DNA of 64,000 nucleotides from Geobacteraceae bacterium (GCA_009773645.1 WSYB01000007.1:93402-157401), one strand, 5' to 3'; positions 43,566 to 52,112 are shown, numbered from the stretch's first letter. The notes: generated by a model from the sequence alone, not told the origin. Program-made: numbers and translations.

Positions 43566-45953
43566 ATGAACCGGGAGATGATGATCATACCGCCGGTATT
43601 CAAAAGGTCGATACATACTCACCTTCGGTTTTTGGTGGTGATTGTCCTGCTCACTGTCCTGGGAATCATCGTCTACACCGGGGTAGAGATGCGTGATGAA
43701 GCCCTCCTGGACGCGGAGAGAAATGCTCTCAGCATAATCCATCATGAAGGGCTCTCATTGGAGCGCTTCGTCGAAGGCACGCGCAGCATGCTCGTGACCC
43801 TCGCCGAAGTCCCGGAGGTGCGTGCGTTAAATACAGACGTCTGCAACCGGATATTCAGGAGCATCCTTGAAAAGAATCCCGCCTATAACAGCTTGCAGGC
43901 AGCCACTTCTGACGGGTTTCTGTTCGCATCGGCCAAGCCCCTGTCAGGCGGGATTTCAGTTGTTGACAGAAAATATTATCGTGATCCCGTGGCAGGCAAA
44001 GCCTTTGCAGTCGGGGAATACATCATAGGACGGACGGCAAAAAAGCCCATGGTTAATTTTGCCGTTCCCGTCCTTTCGCCAACTCAGGAAATCTTTGCCG
44101 TTGTCCAGGCCGGCTATGACCTTGAGCGTTTAGCAACACTGCTGGACCGCCGGGAAATGATCAACGGAACTCATCTCGTCGTTACAGACCATCAGGGAAC
44201 CGTTCTTTACGGCTCGGGAAACGCCGAGTCGATGGGAAAACAGGATCAACCGGAGCTGTTCCGGACAATGAAGGAAGCAACTCGGGACGAGAGCGCGTTT
44301 TACAGCACAGGCGGAGAAGGGACGAGGAAACTGTACGCCTTCAGGCGTCTGCGGCTTTCACCGGCAGCTGCACCGTACTTCTATGTGCGTGCCGAATTCT
44401 CCGAAGAGAAAATTGTGGCGGAAGCCAACAAACTTCTCCTGCGCAATCTGCTCCTGCTGGTGGTCGTCGTCCTCTTCGCCATCTTGATGGTTTCAGGGAT
44501 CGTGCGGCGTATAACTCGTTCTTTGGCGCTTTTGGTCGATACCAGCCGGCAACTGGCTGTAGGCAACTATGACATCGCCCCCCCCACTTCCACCTACCGG
44601 GAGATCGGAGAGTTGAACGAAAGCTTCCGGGCGATGACCAAAGCAGTTTCGGACCGTGAGCACGAACTCCATGAACGCAATGACGAGCTGACTGCCACCG
44701 AGGAGGAATTGCGCCAGCAGGTTGATGAATGCCACAACTCCCAGGACCAGCTCCTTGAAGAGAAGAATAAGCTGGAGACCATCCTTGCCTGCATGGGTGA
44801 CGGGCTCTCCATCCAGGACCGCGAGTTCCGCGTCATTTACCAGAACCAGGCCCACATGCGTATGGTCGGGGATGCCAACGGTCTCATGTGCTACCAGGCG
44901 TATGAGAAGAAAGAGGAAGTCTGTGACGGCTGCCCGGTACGTGATGCATTTGAAGATGGCCGGATCCACTTGGTGGAGAGGGTTGTCCCCATGGCGGATG
45001 GCGTCCGCCACTTCGAGATAACCGCCTCGCCTTTGCGGGATGCGGCGGGGAACATCGCAGCCGGGATCGAGCTCGTACGTGATGTTACGGAACGGAAACA
45101 TGTCGAAGAGGAAGTTTACCGGCTCAACCAGGAGTTGGAGCAACGGGTAAAAGAGCGGACTGTTCAGTTGGAATCGGTAAATGATTCTTTGAAGCAGGAA
45201 ATTGAGCAACGGACTCAGGCGCAGAACGAAATAAGCTGGCTCAACGAAGACCTGATGCGGCAAAAGCAGGCTCTTGAAGCGACAAACCTCGAACTTGAGT
45301 CTTTCAGTTACTCGGTTTCCCATGACCTGCGGGCACCGCTCCGTCACATCAGCGGATTCTGCAAAATAATTCTGGAAGACTACGGTGAACGACTGGAGGA
45401 TGGTGCCCGGGATTACTTCAAGCGTATCAACGGAGCCAGCCGGAAGATGGGAGAGTTGATCGAAGCCCTGCTCAACCTTTCTCACACGATTCGTTCTGAA
45501 ATATCCGTCAAGCATGTCGACCTGAGTGGCATGGCCCAAGAGATTGCCACCTCCCTGCTCGAATCAGGAAAGGATCGCCAGGTCAACTTAACCATCGCCG
45601 ACGGCCTTGTAATCCGTGGAGATGAGACCCTCATGCGATCCGTCATGGGAAACCTCCTCAACAACGCATGGAAATACACCCGGAAAGAGGGGGAGGCAAA
45701 AATTGAAGTCGGTTCGTTCGAGCTGAAAAACAGGCCGGTCTATTTCGTCAGGGACAATGGTGTAGGGTTCGACATGAAGTATGCGGACAAGCTATTCGGC
45801 CCCTTCCAGCGGCTCCACAGGGCCGATGAGTTTGAGGGGACCGGAATCGGACTGGCAACGGCACAACGGGTAATCCATAAACACGGCGGCACGATCTGGG
45901 CCGAAGGAAAAGTTGACCAGGGAGCAACGTTTTATTTTACGTTGGCTGAATGA
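43566..45953 (+). CDS. Membrane sensor histidine kinase: periplasmic sensor, HAMP, PAS, HisKA, HATPase
   Basis: 795 residues. Membrane segments at about 21-41 and 289-310 enclose a periplasmic dCache-like sensor (DGFLFASAKPLSGG, DRKYYRDPVAGKAF). Then come a HAMP domain, a PAS domain (about 405-515) with a cysteine group (CYQAY, VCDGCPV), a coiled coil, the dimerisation domain with SVSHDLRAPLRHISGF (phospho-His) and the ATPase with NLLNNAWKYT, DNGVGFDM and GTGIGLAT. All catalytic boxes are present. No response regulator is adjacent; one lies 1 kb further on. The translation start is uncertain among closely spaced ATGs. Confidence 0.9.
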   Translation: MNREMMIIPPVFKRSIHTHLRFLVVIVLLTVLGIIVYTGVEMRDEALLDAERNALSIIHHEGLSLERFVEGTRSMLVTLAEVPEVRALNTDVCNRIFRSILEKNPAYNSLQAATSDGFLFASAKPLSGGISVVDRKYYRDPVAGKAFAVGEYIIGRTAKKPMVNFAVPVLSPTQEIFAVVQAGYDLERLATLLDRREMINGTHLVVTDHQGTVLYGSGNAESMGKQDQPELFRTMKEATRDESAFYSTGGEGTRKLYAFRRLRLSPAAAPYFYVRAEFSEEKIVAEANKLLLRNLLLLVVVVLFAILMVSGIVRRITRSLALLVDTSRQLAVGNYDIAPPTSTYREIGELNESFRAMTKAVSDREHELHERNDELTATEEELRQQVDECHNSQDQLLEEKNKLETILACMGDGLSIQDREFRVIYQNQAHMRMVGDANGLMCYQAYEKKEEVCDGCPVRDAFEDGRIHLVERVVPMADGVRHFEITASPLRDAAGNIAAGIELVRDVTERKHVEEEVYRLNQELEQRVKERTVQLESVNDSLKQEIEQRTQAQNEISWLNEDLMRQKQALEATNLELESFSYSVSHDLRAPLRHISGFCKIILEDYGERLEDGARDYFKRINGASRKMGELIEALLNLSHTIRSEISVKHVDLSGMAQEIATSLLESGKDRQVNLTIADGLVIRGDETLMRSVMGNLLNNAWKYTRKEGEAKIEVGSFELKNRPVYFVRDNGVGFDMKYADKLFGPFQRLHRADEFEGTGIGLATAQRVIHKHGGTIWAEGKVDQGATFYFTLAE

Positions 45954-45975
45954 ATTATTTTTTAAAGATTATCGA

Positions 45976-46025
45976 TGCATTTACCGAAGCAAACAATCAG
46001 GTGCTGCATAACGTCGGTAAATGCA
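45976..46025. repeat. 12-bp perfect inverted repeat TGCATTTACCGA
   Basis: Arms at 45976-45987 and 46014-46025 around a 26-base loop, between the histidine kinase gene and the next gene, 30 bases before its start. No T run, so a leader structure or operator is more likely than a terminator. Confidence 0.5.
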
Positions 46026-46055
46026 GCCTGGACACAGCCATAAAAAGGAGCGGCC

Positions 46056-46832
46056 ATGAATATTATCACTTCAGGATCCATCTCCACAGCCTCATTCGGA
46101 CAACAAACACGGCAAACAGCGCTGGAATTGAGCTTCGCAGGTCAGGACGCGTCTCTCCAGGTAGATATGTTTCAGGAAACCTTTACTGCCGACGTTGTCA
46201 CACTTTCCGGCAAAACGGGAGGAGATGCCCAAACGGGCCACATAGCATCGAAGGCGTTGAAGACGGGAGGACTCTCCCCTTTGGAGCGGCAGCAAGAACT
46301 TTTCAGCTCCATTATCGAAAAGCTCACCGGAAAACACGTCAAAAATCTTGAGGCCCATGGACATGAGCATGACGATGCTGAGGAATCATCCCTTCCAACG
46401 GTGCAATCAGGCGCTGTTACCGGTACCCAGGGATTCGAACTGTCACAAGCTAGCCTTTCGGTTGCCACTGTTTCTTTTTCGGCCGAGGGGAGCGTAAGGA
46501 CGGCCGATGGCCACGAATTGTCCTTTAGTTTTGAACTTTCCATGAGCCGGGCATCGTTGGCTGCCCAGTCGTTAAGCGTTCAAAACGCTTCAGCAGACGG
46601 CCGGCCCCTCGTGGTCGATTACAGCGGTACTGCGGCTGAACTTACGAGCAGATCGTTCAGCTTCTCATTCTCGCTCGACGGAACTGATGAAGGAGCAGCC
46701 GAAAAAACGGGACACGGCTCGATAAAGTTCGAAAAGCCCCTGTTAAACCTGCTGAAACAAGCATCAAAGCTGATGGGCTATGATAACGGGGATGAGCGTC
46801 TAGACAAGGTGGCACGCAGTTTTTTTGCCTGA
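46056..46832 (+). CDS. Hypothetical Ser/Ala-rich protein
   Basis: 258 residues, no signal peptide or membrane segment. Low-complexity start (MNIITSGSISTASFGQQTRQ), a short helical motif (RQQELFSSIIEKLTGKHVKN), a His/Glu/Asp cluster (HGHEHDDAEE) and beta-like repeats such as LSFSFELSMSRASL and RSFSFSFSLDG. Not recognised. AAAAGGAG precedes the ATG. Placed between a histidine kinase and a response regulator gene. Confidence 0.6.
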   Translation: MNIITSGSISTASFGQQTRQTALELSFAGQDASLQVDMFQETFTADVVTLSGKTGGDAQTGHIASKALKTGGLSPLERQQELFSSIIEKLTGKHVKNLEAHGHEHDDAEESSLPTVQSGAVTGTQGFELSQASLSVATVSFSAEGSVRTADGHELSFSFELSMSRASLAAQSLSVQNASADGRPLVVDYSGTAAELTSRSFSFSFSLDGTDEGAAEKTGHGSIKFEKPLLNLLKQASKLMGYDNGDERLDKVARSFFA

Positions 46833-46879
46833 GTCGTGAACAGAGAGGGCATACGTGACTCCCTTCCCCGCTCCACTAG

Positions 46880-46903
46880 AAAGGCCCGTTTCCGCGGGCC
46901 TTT
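46880..46903 (+). terminator. Hairpin terminator AAAGGCCCG / CGGGCCTTT
   Basis: Nine-base perfect stem with a six-base loop, 48 bases past the stop of the preceding gene. The T run is limited to the end of the stem. Confidence 0.65.
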
Positions 46904-47010
46904 CCCATGGGATAAGCACTTGACCTGGAACGAGCTTTCTGTCAGGATTTGGAACTTGAAGAACTGCAGAAAAGGGGCTGAGGTGTCAGCGGACTTATAG
47001 GAGCAGGCAG

Positions 47011-47838
47011 ATGAATGAATCGATAAGAATCCTTTGCGTGGATGACGAGCAGAACGTGCTGCGGTCTCTGGAGCGGATATTTATTGACGACGACTATGAC
47101 ATCCTGACGGCGGGGTCCAGTGAAGAGGGGCTCTCCCTCCTCGCTGAAACGCCGGGCGTGCAGGTGGTGATCTCCGACTACCGGATGCCGGGTATGAACG
47201 GCGTCGATTTTTTGAAGGAAGTCTGTAACCGTTGGCCGGACACGGTGCGGATCGTTCTCTCCGGTTATGCCGATACGGCGGCGGTGGTATCAGCCATCAA
47301 TGAAGGGCAGATATACAAGTTCGTCCCCAAGCCATGGAACGACGACGAGCTCAGGATGACCGTCGTCAAGGCGATCGAAACCTTTATGCTGCACCGGAAC
47401 AACATAGAGCTGGCAAACGAACTCCGGCAGAAGAATGAGGAATTGCAGCATCTGAATGAAAACCTGGAACTGCTTGTCATGGAACGGAACTCCGAGCTTG
47501 TGCTGCAGAACCGGGCGCTGAGCCATGCCCAGAACATCCTGCAACTTCTGCCGGTCGGGGTGATCGGGGTAGTGCCGGACGGGGTTATTGTCCAGTTAAA
47601 CCTTGAGGCAGTGGCCATCATCGGTGGCGGTATGGATACCATCCTCGGCGAGAAGATGGACGATGTACTGCCACCGGAGCTTTGCACCTTCGTAGGCAAG
47701 GTTTTGGCGGATAAGTATGGATGTGTGGAGATGATAATTAGCGGTGAAAAGGTGCAGGCCAAGGGGATTTGCATCATCAGGGACGGCCAGCAGGGGATCG
47801 TCCTTGCCCTCAACCGGCTAGCCGGCGCTACGCACTGA
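47011..47838 (+). CDS. Response regulator with receiver, coiled-coil and PAS-like domain
   Basis: 275 residues. The receiver domain (1-125) has the acidic pocket (CVDDEQNV), phospho-acceptor Asp56 in VISDYRMPGMNG and the conserved Lys in YKFVPKPW. A coiled coil (about 130-165, LRQKNEELQHLNENLELLV) leads to a PAS-like C-terminal part (LLPVGVIGVVPDGVIVQLN). There is no DNA-binding or enzymatic output, so it probably works by protein contact. The receiver resembles that of RpfG-type regulators. GGAG precedes the ATG. Confidence 0.85.
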   Translation: MNESIRILCVDDEQNVLRSLERIFIDDDYDILTAGSSEEGLSLLAETPGVQVVISDYRMPGMNGVDFLKEVCNRWPDTVRIVLSGYADTAAVVSAINEGQIYKFVPKPWNDDELRMTVVKAIETFMLHRNNIELANELRQKNEELQHLNENLELLVMERNSELVLQNRALSHAQNILQLLPVGVIGVVPDGVIVQLNLEAVAIIGGGMDTILGEKMDDVLPPELCTFVGKVLADKYGCVEMIISGEKVQAKGICIIRDGQQGIVLALNRLAGATH

Positions 47839-47885
47839 GAATACAAACGCAATTCCCATTTCCCCACCTGCAAGGACAACACCCC

Positions 47886-48470
47886 ATGCCCGAACGCAGC
47901 CGCTGCCCCTGGGTCGACCGGAAAAAACCCGATTATGTCGCATACCACGACACCGAGTGGGGGGTGCCGGTCCACGACGACCGGCTCATGTTCGAGTTCC
48001 TTACCCTCGAAGCGGCACAGGCAGGGCTCTCATGGTACACGATACTGCGCCGGCGCGAGGGATACCGGCAGGCCTTTGCGGGCTTTGCTCCGGAGGACGT
48101 GGCACGTTTCGACGAAGAAAAGATAAAAGCCATGCTTCAGGACCCCGGCATCATCCGCAACCGGGCAAAGATCGAAGCGGCGGTCGCCAACGCCCGGTCG
48201 TTTCTCGATGTGCAGGAGGAGTTCGGCAGCTTCTGCGCCTACATCTGGCGCTTTGTCGACGGCCGTCCCAAGGTCAACGTGCTGCGTTCTCTTGCCGACT
48301 ACCCCACCACCTCGCCCGAAGCCGAGGCCCTGTCCCGCGACCTCAGGCAGCGGGGCTTCCGCTTCGTGGGCCCCGTCATCTGCTACTCCCACATGCAGGC
48401 CACCGGGCTCGTCAACGACCACACCATGGACTGCTACCGCCGCAGGGAAATTCTCGCCACTTACCAATAG
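47886..48470 (+). CDS. tag: DNA-3-methyladenine glycosylase I
   Basis: 194 residues. RCPWVDRKKPDYVAYHDTEWG and the C-terminal NDHTMDCYRR carry the Cys/His residues that bind structural zinc in Tag; EAAQAGLSWYTILRRREGYR is the core helix region with the catalytic Glu. It excises 3-methyladenine from DNA. The start is the ATG at 47886; the frame is open upstream into the previous gene but without homology. The last residues (TYQ) and the stop codon lie in a repeat shared with 19528. Confidence 0.92.
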   Translation: MPERSRCPWVDRKKPDYVAYHDTEWGVPVHDDRLMFEFLTLEAAQAGLSWYTILRRREGYRQAFAGFAPEDVARFDEEKIKAMLQDPGIIRNRAKIEAAVANARSFLDVQEEFGSFCAYIWRFVDGRPKVNVLRSLADYPTTSPEAEALSRDLRQRGFRFVGPVICYSHMQATGLVNDHTMDCYRRREILATYQ

Positions 48471-48501
48471 TTTCTCATCGGGACTTTCCGGGATGAAAAC
48501 T
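48464..48501. repeat. Copy of the CCAATAGTTTCTCAT / GGACTTTCCGG repeat
   Basis: CCAATAGTTTCTCATC (48464-48479) and GGACTTTCCGGGATGAAAAC match the element ending at 19564 at most positions. The TAG stop codon of the glycosylase gene is part of the repeat. Confidence 0.6.
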
Positions 48502-48506
48502 GACAC

Positions 48507-48533
48507 AAAAGGGCCGCTTTCGCGGGCCTTTCT
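48507..48533 (+). terminator. Hairpin terminator after tag
   Basis: AAAGGGCCGC pairs with GCGGGCCTTT (one mismatch), TTTC loop, ending in TTTCT. It lies about 40 bases past the stop. Confidence 0.6.
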
Positions 48534-48604
48534 CATTTACCCCTTGCCAATTGCAACGAAATATTCGAAACTGTCCGAACATTCCCAGAAGGAGGACGTA
48601 TCTA

Positions 48605-48901
48605 ATGATCACCCACATCGTTTTTTTCAAGCTCTCCGACCCGACACAGGAAAAGATCGCAAAGACGCGCGACATGCTCCTGAGCATGGAGGGAAAGATC
48701 CCCCAGCTCCGGCATCTGGAGGCAGGGGTTGACTTCATCCGCTCCGAGCGCTCATACGACCTGGCGCTGGTGACGAAATTCGACTCGCGCGACGACCTCC
48801 AGGCCTACCAGGTGCATCCTTACCATGCGGGGACGGTGGTGCCGCACATGAAGTCCGTCTGCTCCTCCAGTGCGACAGTGGACTACGAATCCCAGTCTTG
48901 A
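48605..48901 (+). CDS. Dabb (stress-responsive A/B barrel) domain protein
   Basis: 98 residues. MITHIVFFKLSDPTQEKIAK and ERSYDLALVTKFDSRDDLQA, followed by YQVHPYH, define the Dabb fold, a dimeric alpha/beta barrel of mostly unknown function. The ATG at 48605 follows GGAGG; an upstream ATG at 48551 lacks homology. Only 17 bases separate it from the CapA gene. Confidence 0.87.
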   Translation: MITHIVFFKLSDPTQEKIAKTRDMLLSMEGKIPQLRHLEAGVDFIRSERSYDLALVTKFDSRDDLQAYQVHPYHAGTVVPHMKSVCSSSATVDYESQS

Positions 48902-48918
48902 AATAATCCCCCGGGGAA

Positions 48919-50046
48919 ATGAACAGGATGCTTTCCCATTTCATCATCACAATTTTCATGTGCGGCGATGTCATGACCGGTCGGGGAATTGACCAGATTT
49001 TGCCCCACCCGAGCGTGCCGCACATCTATGAGCCGTTTGTACGGGACGCCAGAGTGTACGTGGATCTCGCGGAAGATGCACACGGGCCGATCCGGAAGCC
49101 GGCGGACTTTTCCTACATCTGGGGAGACGCCCTCGCGACATTGGACCGGGAAGCACCGGATGCGCGGATCATCAACCTGGAGACCAGCGTCACCAGGAGC
49201 GAGGATTACTGGCGGGGAAAGGGGATCAACTACCGGATGCACCCGGAGAACATCCCCGCCATCACGAAGGCAAAGATCGATGTCTGCGCGCTCGCCAACA
49301 ACCACGTGCTAGACTGGGGATATGCGGGGCTTGCGGAGACACTGCAGACCCTGCATAACGCGGGGTTAAAGGGCGCGGGCGCCGGTCGAGACATCAGAGA
49401 GGCGGAGGCCCCGGCTCTGCTGGAGGTCAAGGGGAAGGGACGGGTGCTCGTGTTCTCCTTCGGCGCGGAGTCGAGCGGGATCCCCGAAAGCTGGGCCGCC
49501 GCGGAGAAGAGACCCGGCGTGAACCTTCTGCACGACCTGTCGGAGATGACGGTGCACACCATCAAGGCAAAAATCCGGAAGGTGAAGCGGCAGGGGGATA
49601 TCGTCATCGCCTCTGTCCACTGGGGAGGGAACTGGGGGTTCGATATCCCGCGGGAACAGACGGAGTTCGCCCGTAAACTCATCGACGAGGCTGGGATCGA
49701 TGTCATCCATGGTCATTCATCACACCATGTGAAGGGAATCGAGGTGTACAGGGACAAGCCGATAATTTACGGCTGCGGCGATTTTATCAACGACTATGAG
49801 GGGATCAGCGGCTACGAATGGTACAGGGGCGATCTGGGACTGATGTATTTTGTCCGGATGGACCCGACGATCGGAAAGCTTGCCGGTCTGCGAATGATCC
49901 CGACGCAGGTGAAAAGATTCAGGGTGACCCGGGCGGCAAAAACGGACGCGATATGGCTCAGGGACACCCTGAACAGGGAAGGAAAACAGTTCGGCACCCG
50001 GGTGGAACTGGACGAGGACAACGTCCTGACCCTGCACTGGAAATAA
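48919..50046 (+). CDS. CapA/PgsA family metallophosphatase-like protein
   Basis: 375 residues. Conserved metal-site motifs are present in order: FMCGDVMTGRGID, NLETSVTR, ALANNHVLDWGYAG, SVHWGGNWG and IHGHSSHHVKGIE. The family includes the poly-gamma-glutamate capsule protein CapA, but many members act outside capsule synthesis; no capB, capC or capD gene is nearby. No clear signal peptide. Function is therefore open. Confidence 0.87.
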   Translation: MNRMLSHFIITIFMCGDVMTGRGIDQILPHPSVPHIYEPFVRDARVYVDLAEDAHGPIRKPADFSYIWGDALATLDREAPDARIINLETSVTRSEDYWRGKGINYRMHPENIPAITKAKIDVCALANNHVLDWGYAGLAETLQTLHNAGLKGAGAGRDIREAEAPALLEVKGKGRVLVFSFGAESSGIPESWAAAEKRPGVNLLHDLSEMTVHTIKAKIRKVKRQGDIVIASVHWGGNWGFDIPREQTEFARKLIDEAGIDVIHGHSSHHVKGIEVYRDKPIIYGCGDFINDYEGISGYEWYRGDLGLMYFVRMDPTIGKLAGLRMIPTQVKRFRVTRAAKTDAIWLRDTLNREGKQFGTRVELDEDNVLTLHWK

Positions 50047-50142
50047 ATGTAAAACTCGCATCCCTCCTCTTGAACCCACACCCCGATTCGTGATATACCA
50101 TCAGCCTGTCCAAAAATATCTCCGTGTAAAGGATGATGAGCC

Positions 50143-50514
50143 ATGAACAAAAAGCCTGAAATCACCTTCAAGTACGTCTTCAATTACAACTACAATCCGT
50201 CCTATGTGAACGGCGCCCAGGGAGGGGTATCCCCCCGCGGCGAAATCGTGGTCCATTTTTACCACGAGCGTCCCGCCCTTCCCGACTCCGTTACCCACGA
50301 ACTCACATCCCAGGGGGGGATCGGCCGGGAAACGGCTGTGGAGCCGGAAAGCCTTCCAAGCACCATGGTTCGCTTCATCGATACCGGCATAACCATGAAC
50401 TACGAAAATGCACGGGTATTCCACGCCTGGCTGGGGGACCGGCTCAAAGAGATGGAAGCCTTGCAAAAGACCCAGCAAGCCTTCGAAGCCGCCAAGGGAG
50501 GGGCTCAGGCGTAA
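50143..50514 (+). CDS. Conserved hypothetical protein
   Basis: 123 residues, soluble, no signal peptide. Starts NKKPEITFKYVFNYNYNPSY; GGVSPRGEIVVHFYHERPAL and MNYENARVFHAWLGDRLKEM suggest a compact beta domain and a C-terminal helix. The layout recalls DUF3467-like proteins but I cannot assign it. It stands alone, with 96 bases before it. Confidence 0.6.
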   Translation: MNKKPEITFKYVFNYNYNPSYVNGAQGGVSPRGEIVVHFYHERPALPDSVTHELTSQGGIGRETAVEPESLPSTMVRFIDTGITMNYENARVFHAWLGDRLKEMEALQKTQQAFEAAKGGAQA

Positions 50515-50565
50515 TCTATTCCCGATTTTACCCGTCTGTATAATGTGGATAGTATACAGTTTTAT

Positions 50566-50595
50566 TTGACAATGAGGGCGACTTAACCTTATTAT
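50566..50595 (+). promoter_or_regulatory. Sigma-70 type promoter of the cytochrome c7 gene
   Basis: TTGACA at 50566-50571, an 18-base spacer, TATTAT at 50590-50595, about 45 bases before the ATG. Confidence 0.6.
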
Positions 50596-50639
50596 AGGCG
50601 AGCTCAATCAGCTCAGATTCCTGAAGGACCTTTATAGCC

Positions 50640-50903
50640 ATGGGAAAGACCATCATTCTGCTGGCGGCCATATTGGTGTGGGCAGTCCTTGCCGACGCCT
50701 CCGTCTTTCCAGCATATAACGGCAACGTTCCGTTCGACCACAAGATGCACCGCGGCAAATTCCCTTGCACTGATTGCCATGAGGGGGCGCCCCGCCATTT
50801 CGACCTGGATCGCGCGTCAGGCCACAAACTATGCATCGGCTGCCACCAAAAGGTGAAAGCCGGCCCGGCACAGCACTGCAGCGATTGCCACAAAACTTCC
50901 TGA
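50640..50903 (+). CDS. Triheme periplasmic cytochrome c7
   Basis: 87 residues. Signal peptide to about residue 21 (ILVWAVLADA), then a c7-type domain with three CxxCH motifs (CTDCH, CIGCH, CSDCH) and the axial-ligand histidines of FDHKMH and ASGHKLCIGC. It resembles the PpcA-E cytochromes of Geobacter, which carry electrons across the periplasm to outer-membrane conduits during metal reduction. It has its own strong promoter and lies 180 bases before a 12-heme cytochrome gene. Confidence 0.88.
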   Translation: MGKTIILLAAILVWAVLADASVFPAYNGNVPFDHKMHRGKFPCTDCHEGAPRHFDLDRASGHKLCIGCHQKVKAGPAQHCSDCHKTS

Positions 50904-50971
50904 CGGCGACTGCCATGCAGGCCTTTCAAGCCATATTGATAAATGACCGGGATCACCCGGGGGATGATATG

Positions 50972-50986
50972 TGGCACAACTGCTGC
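50972..50986 (+). promoter_or_regulatory. Candidate sigma-54 promoter of the 12-heme cytochrome gene
   Basis: TGGCACAACTGCTGC matches the TGGCAC-N5-TTGC consensus at all but one position, keeping GG at -24 and GC at -12. Predicted start about 85 bases before the ATG. No enhancer-binding site could be identified by eye. Confidence 0.5.
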
Positions 50987-51021
50987 GGGATTAAGGACAA
51001 ATATTTCAGCAAGGCGTATGC

Positions 51022-51040
51022 CCCCCGGATGCACCGGGGG
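51022..51040 (+). other. Leader hairpin CCCCCGG-ATGCA-CCGGGGG
   Basis: Seven-base GC-rich stem in the untranslated leader of the 12-heme cytochrome gene, 43 bases before its start codon. It may stabilise or attenuate the transcript. Confidence 0.45.
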
Positions 51041-51082
51041 TCGGCTTGGCTACATTACAATCAAGACAAACAGGAGGGAAAA

Positions 51083-51967
51083 ATGAAGGTAGTAAAACGT
51101 ATGTGGATCATGGCCATGTTCTGTCTGGCCCTGACTGTCCCGGCTCTATCCAGCGCTGCCAACCAGGCTCCGGCCGCCAAGCCTCAGGCTCCGGCCGCCC
51201 AACCCCAGGCGAAACCGGCATTAACCAATCAGGACTGCGTCAAGTGTCACGCCGGTCCGCCGGCCGATATTGCCGCTGCCGGTGCAAAGCACAAAAACGT
51301 AGGGTGCAATGAATGCCATGCCGGGCATCGGCCGGCATCAAAAAATAACATCCCCCAGTGCAGCCAGTGCCACGAAGGGTCTCCGCACTACAAACTGTCC
51401 GGCTGCAACGGCTGCCACAAAAATCCCCACAGACCGCTTGACATCCAGTTCGGCAGCAAAGTCACCGACCCGTGTCTGACCTGCCATTCCGAGCAGATCA
51501 AGCAGTTGAAACAGTACCCGAGCAAGCACACCACGCTGTTCTGCTCCACCTGTCATAGTGTGCACGGCAAAATCCCGGCATGCACACAGTGCCACAAGCC
51601 CCACTCACCGCAAATGACCCAGGCGGAGTGCAAAAAATGCCACAAGGCGCACATGCCGAAGACCGTTACCTACGGCTCTGATGTGGTCAACAAGGACTGC
51701 GGCTCCTGCCATAAAAAGGCCCTCGACCTCCTTGCTGCCTCTGCAACCAAGCATAAGACGGTATCCTGCGTCAGTTGCCACAAAGAAAAGCATAAGATGG
51801 TCCCTGCCTGCCAGAGCTGCCACGGCACGCCTCACCCGGCCAGCATGCTGGCGCGATTCCCGAAATGCGCCGATTGCCATAGCATAGCCCACGACCTGAA
51901 CCACTGGCAAGCGCCCGCAGCCGGCGCCGCACCTGCCGGAGCAAAGAAGGAAATGAAGAAAAAGTAG
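51083..51967 (+). CDS. Dodecaheme c-type cytochrome
   Basis: 294 residues. Signal peptide (to about residue 26, LALTVPALSSA), a Pro/Ala/Gln-rich linker (27-47), then 12 CxxCH heme motifs spread from about residue 52 to 270: CVKCH, CNECH, CSQCH, CNGCH, CLTCH, CSTCH, CTQCH, CKKCH, CGSCH, CVSCH, CQSCH, CADCH. The C-terminus is again Pro/Ala/Lys-rich. Probably a periplasmic electron carrier or reservoir. AGGAGGG precedes the ATG; an upstream open frame is non-coding leader. Adjacent to the c7 cytochrome gene and ended by a strong terminator. Confidence 0.92.
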   Translation: MKVVKRMWIMAMFCLALTVPALSSAANQAPAAKPQAPAAQPQAKPALTNQDCVKCHAGPPADIAAAGAKHKNVGCNECHAGHRPASKNNIPQCSQCHEGSPHYKLSGCNGCHKNPHRPLDIQFGSKVTDPCLTCHSEQIKQLKQYPSKHTTLFCSTCHSVHGKIPACTQCHKPHSPQMTQAECKKCHKAHMPKTVTYGSDVVNKDCGSCHKKALDLLAASATKHKTVSCVSCHKEKHKMVPACQSCHGTPHPASMLARFPKCADCHSIAHDLNHWQAPAAGAAPAGAKKEMKKK

Positions 51968-51990
51968 ATCTCCGACGTACTCATCGGACA

Positions 51991-52023
51991 AAAAGGCCTG
52001 CAAGATCCCTTGCAGGCCTTTTT
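51991..52023 (+). terminator. Rho-independent terminator after the 12-heme cytochrome gene
   Basis: Stem AAAGGCCTGCAAG / TTGCAGGCCTTT with a short loop and five T, 25 bases past the stop. Confidence 0.88.
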
Positions 52024-52112
52024 ATTTCTCATCGTGGTCGATAAAGCGCTTTAGTATTTCAAAATCAGGTCGATTAAAATGGAAATCATCTTCGATTCAA
52101 AGGAGAAAAACC

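Noticed and set aside
50831..51082. N-terminal extension of the 12-heme cytochrome
   Set aside because: The frame is open upstream, but the ATG at 51083 has AGGAGGG and begins a proper signal peptide; the upstream part holds a sigma-54 promoter and a leader hairpin.
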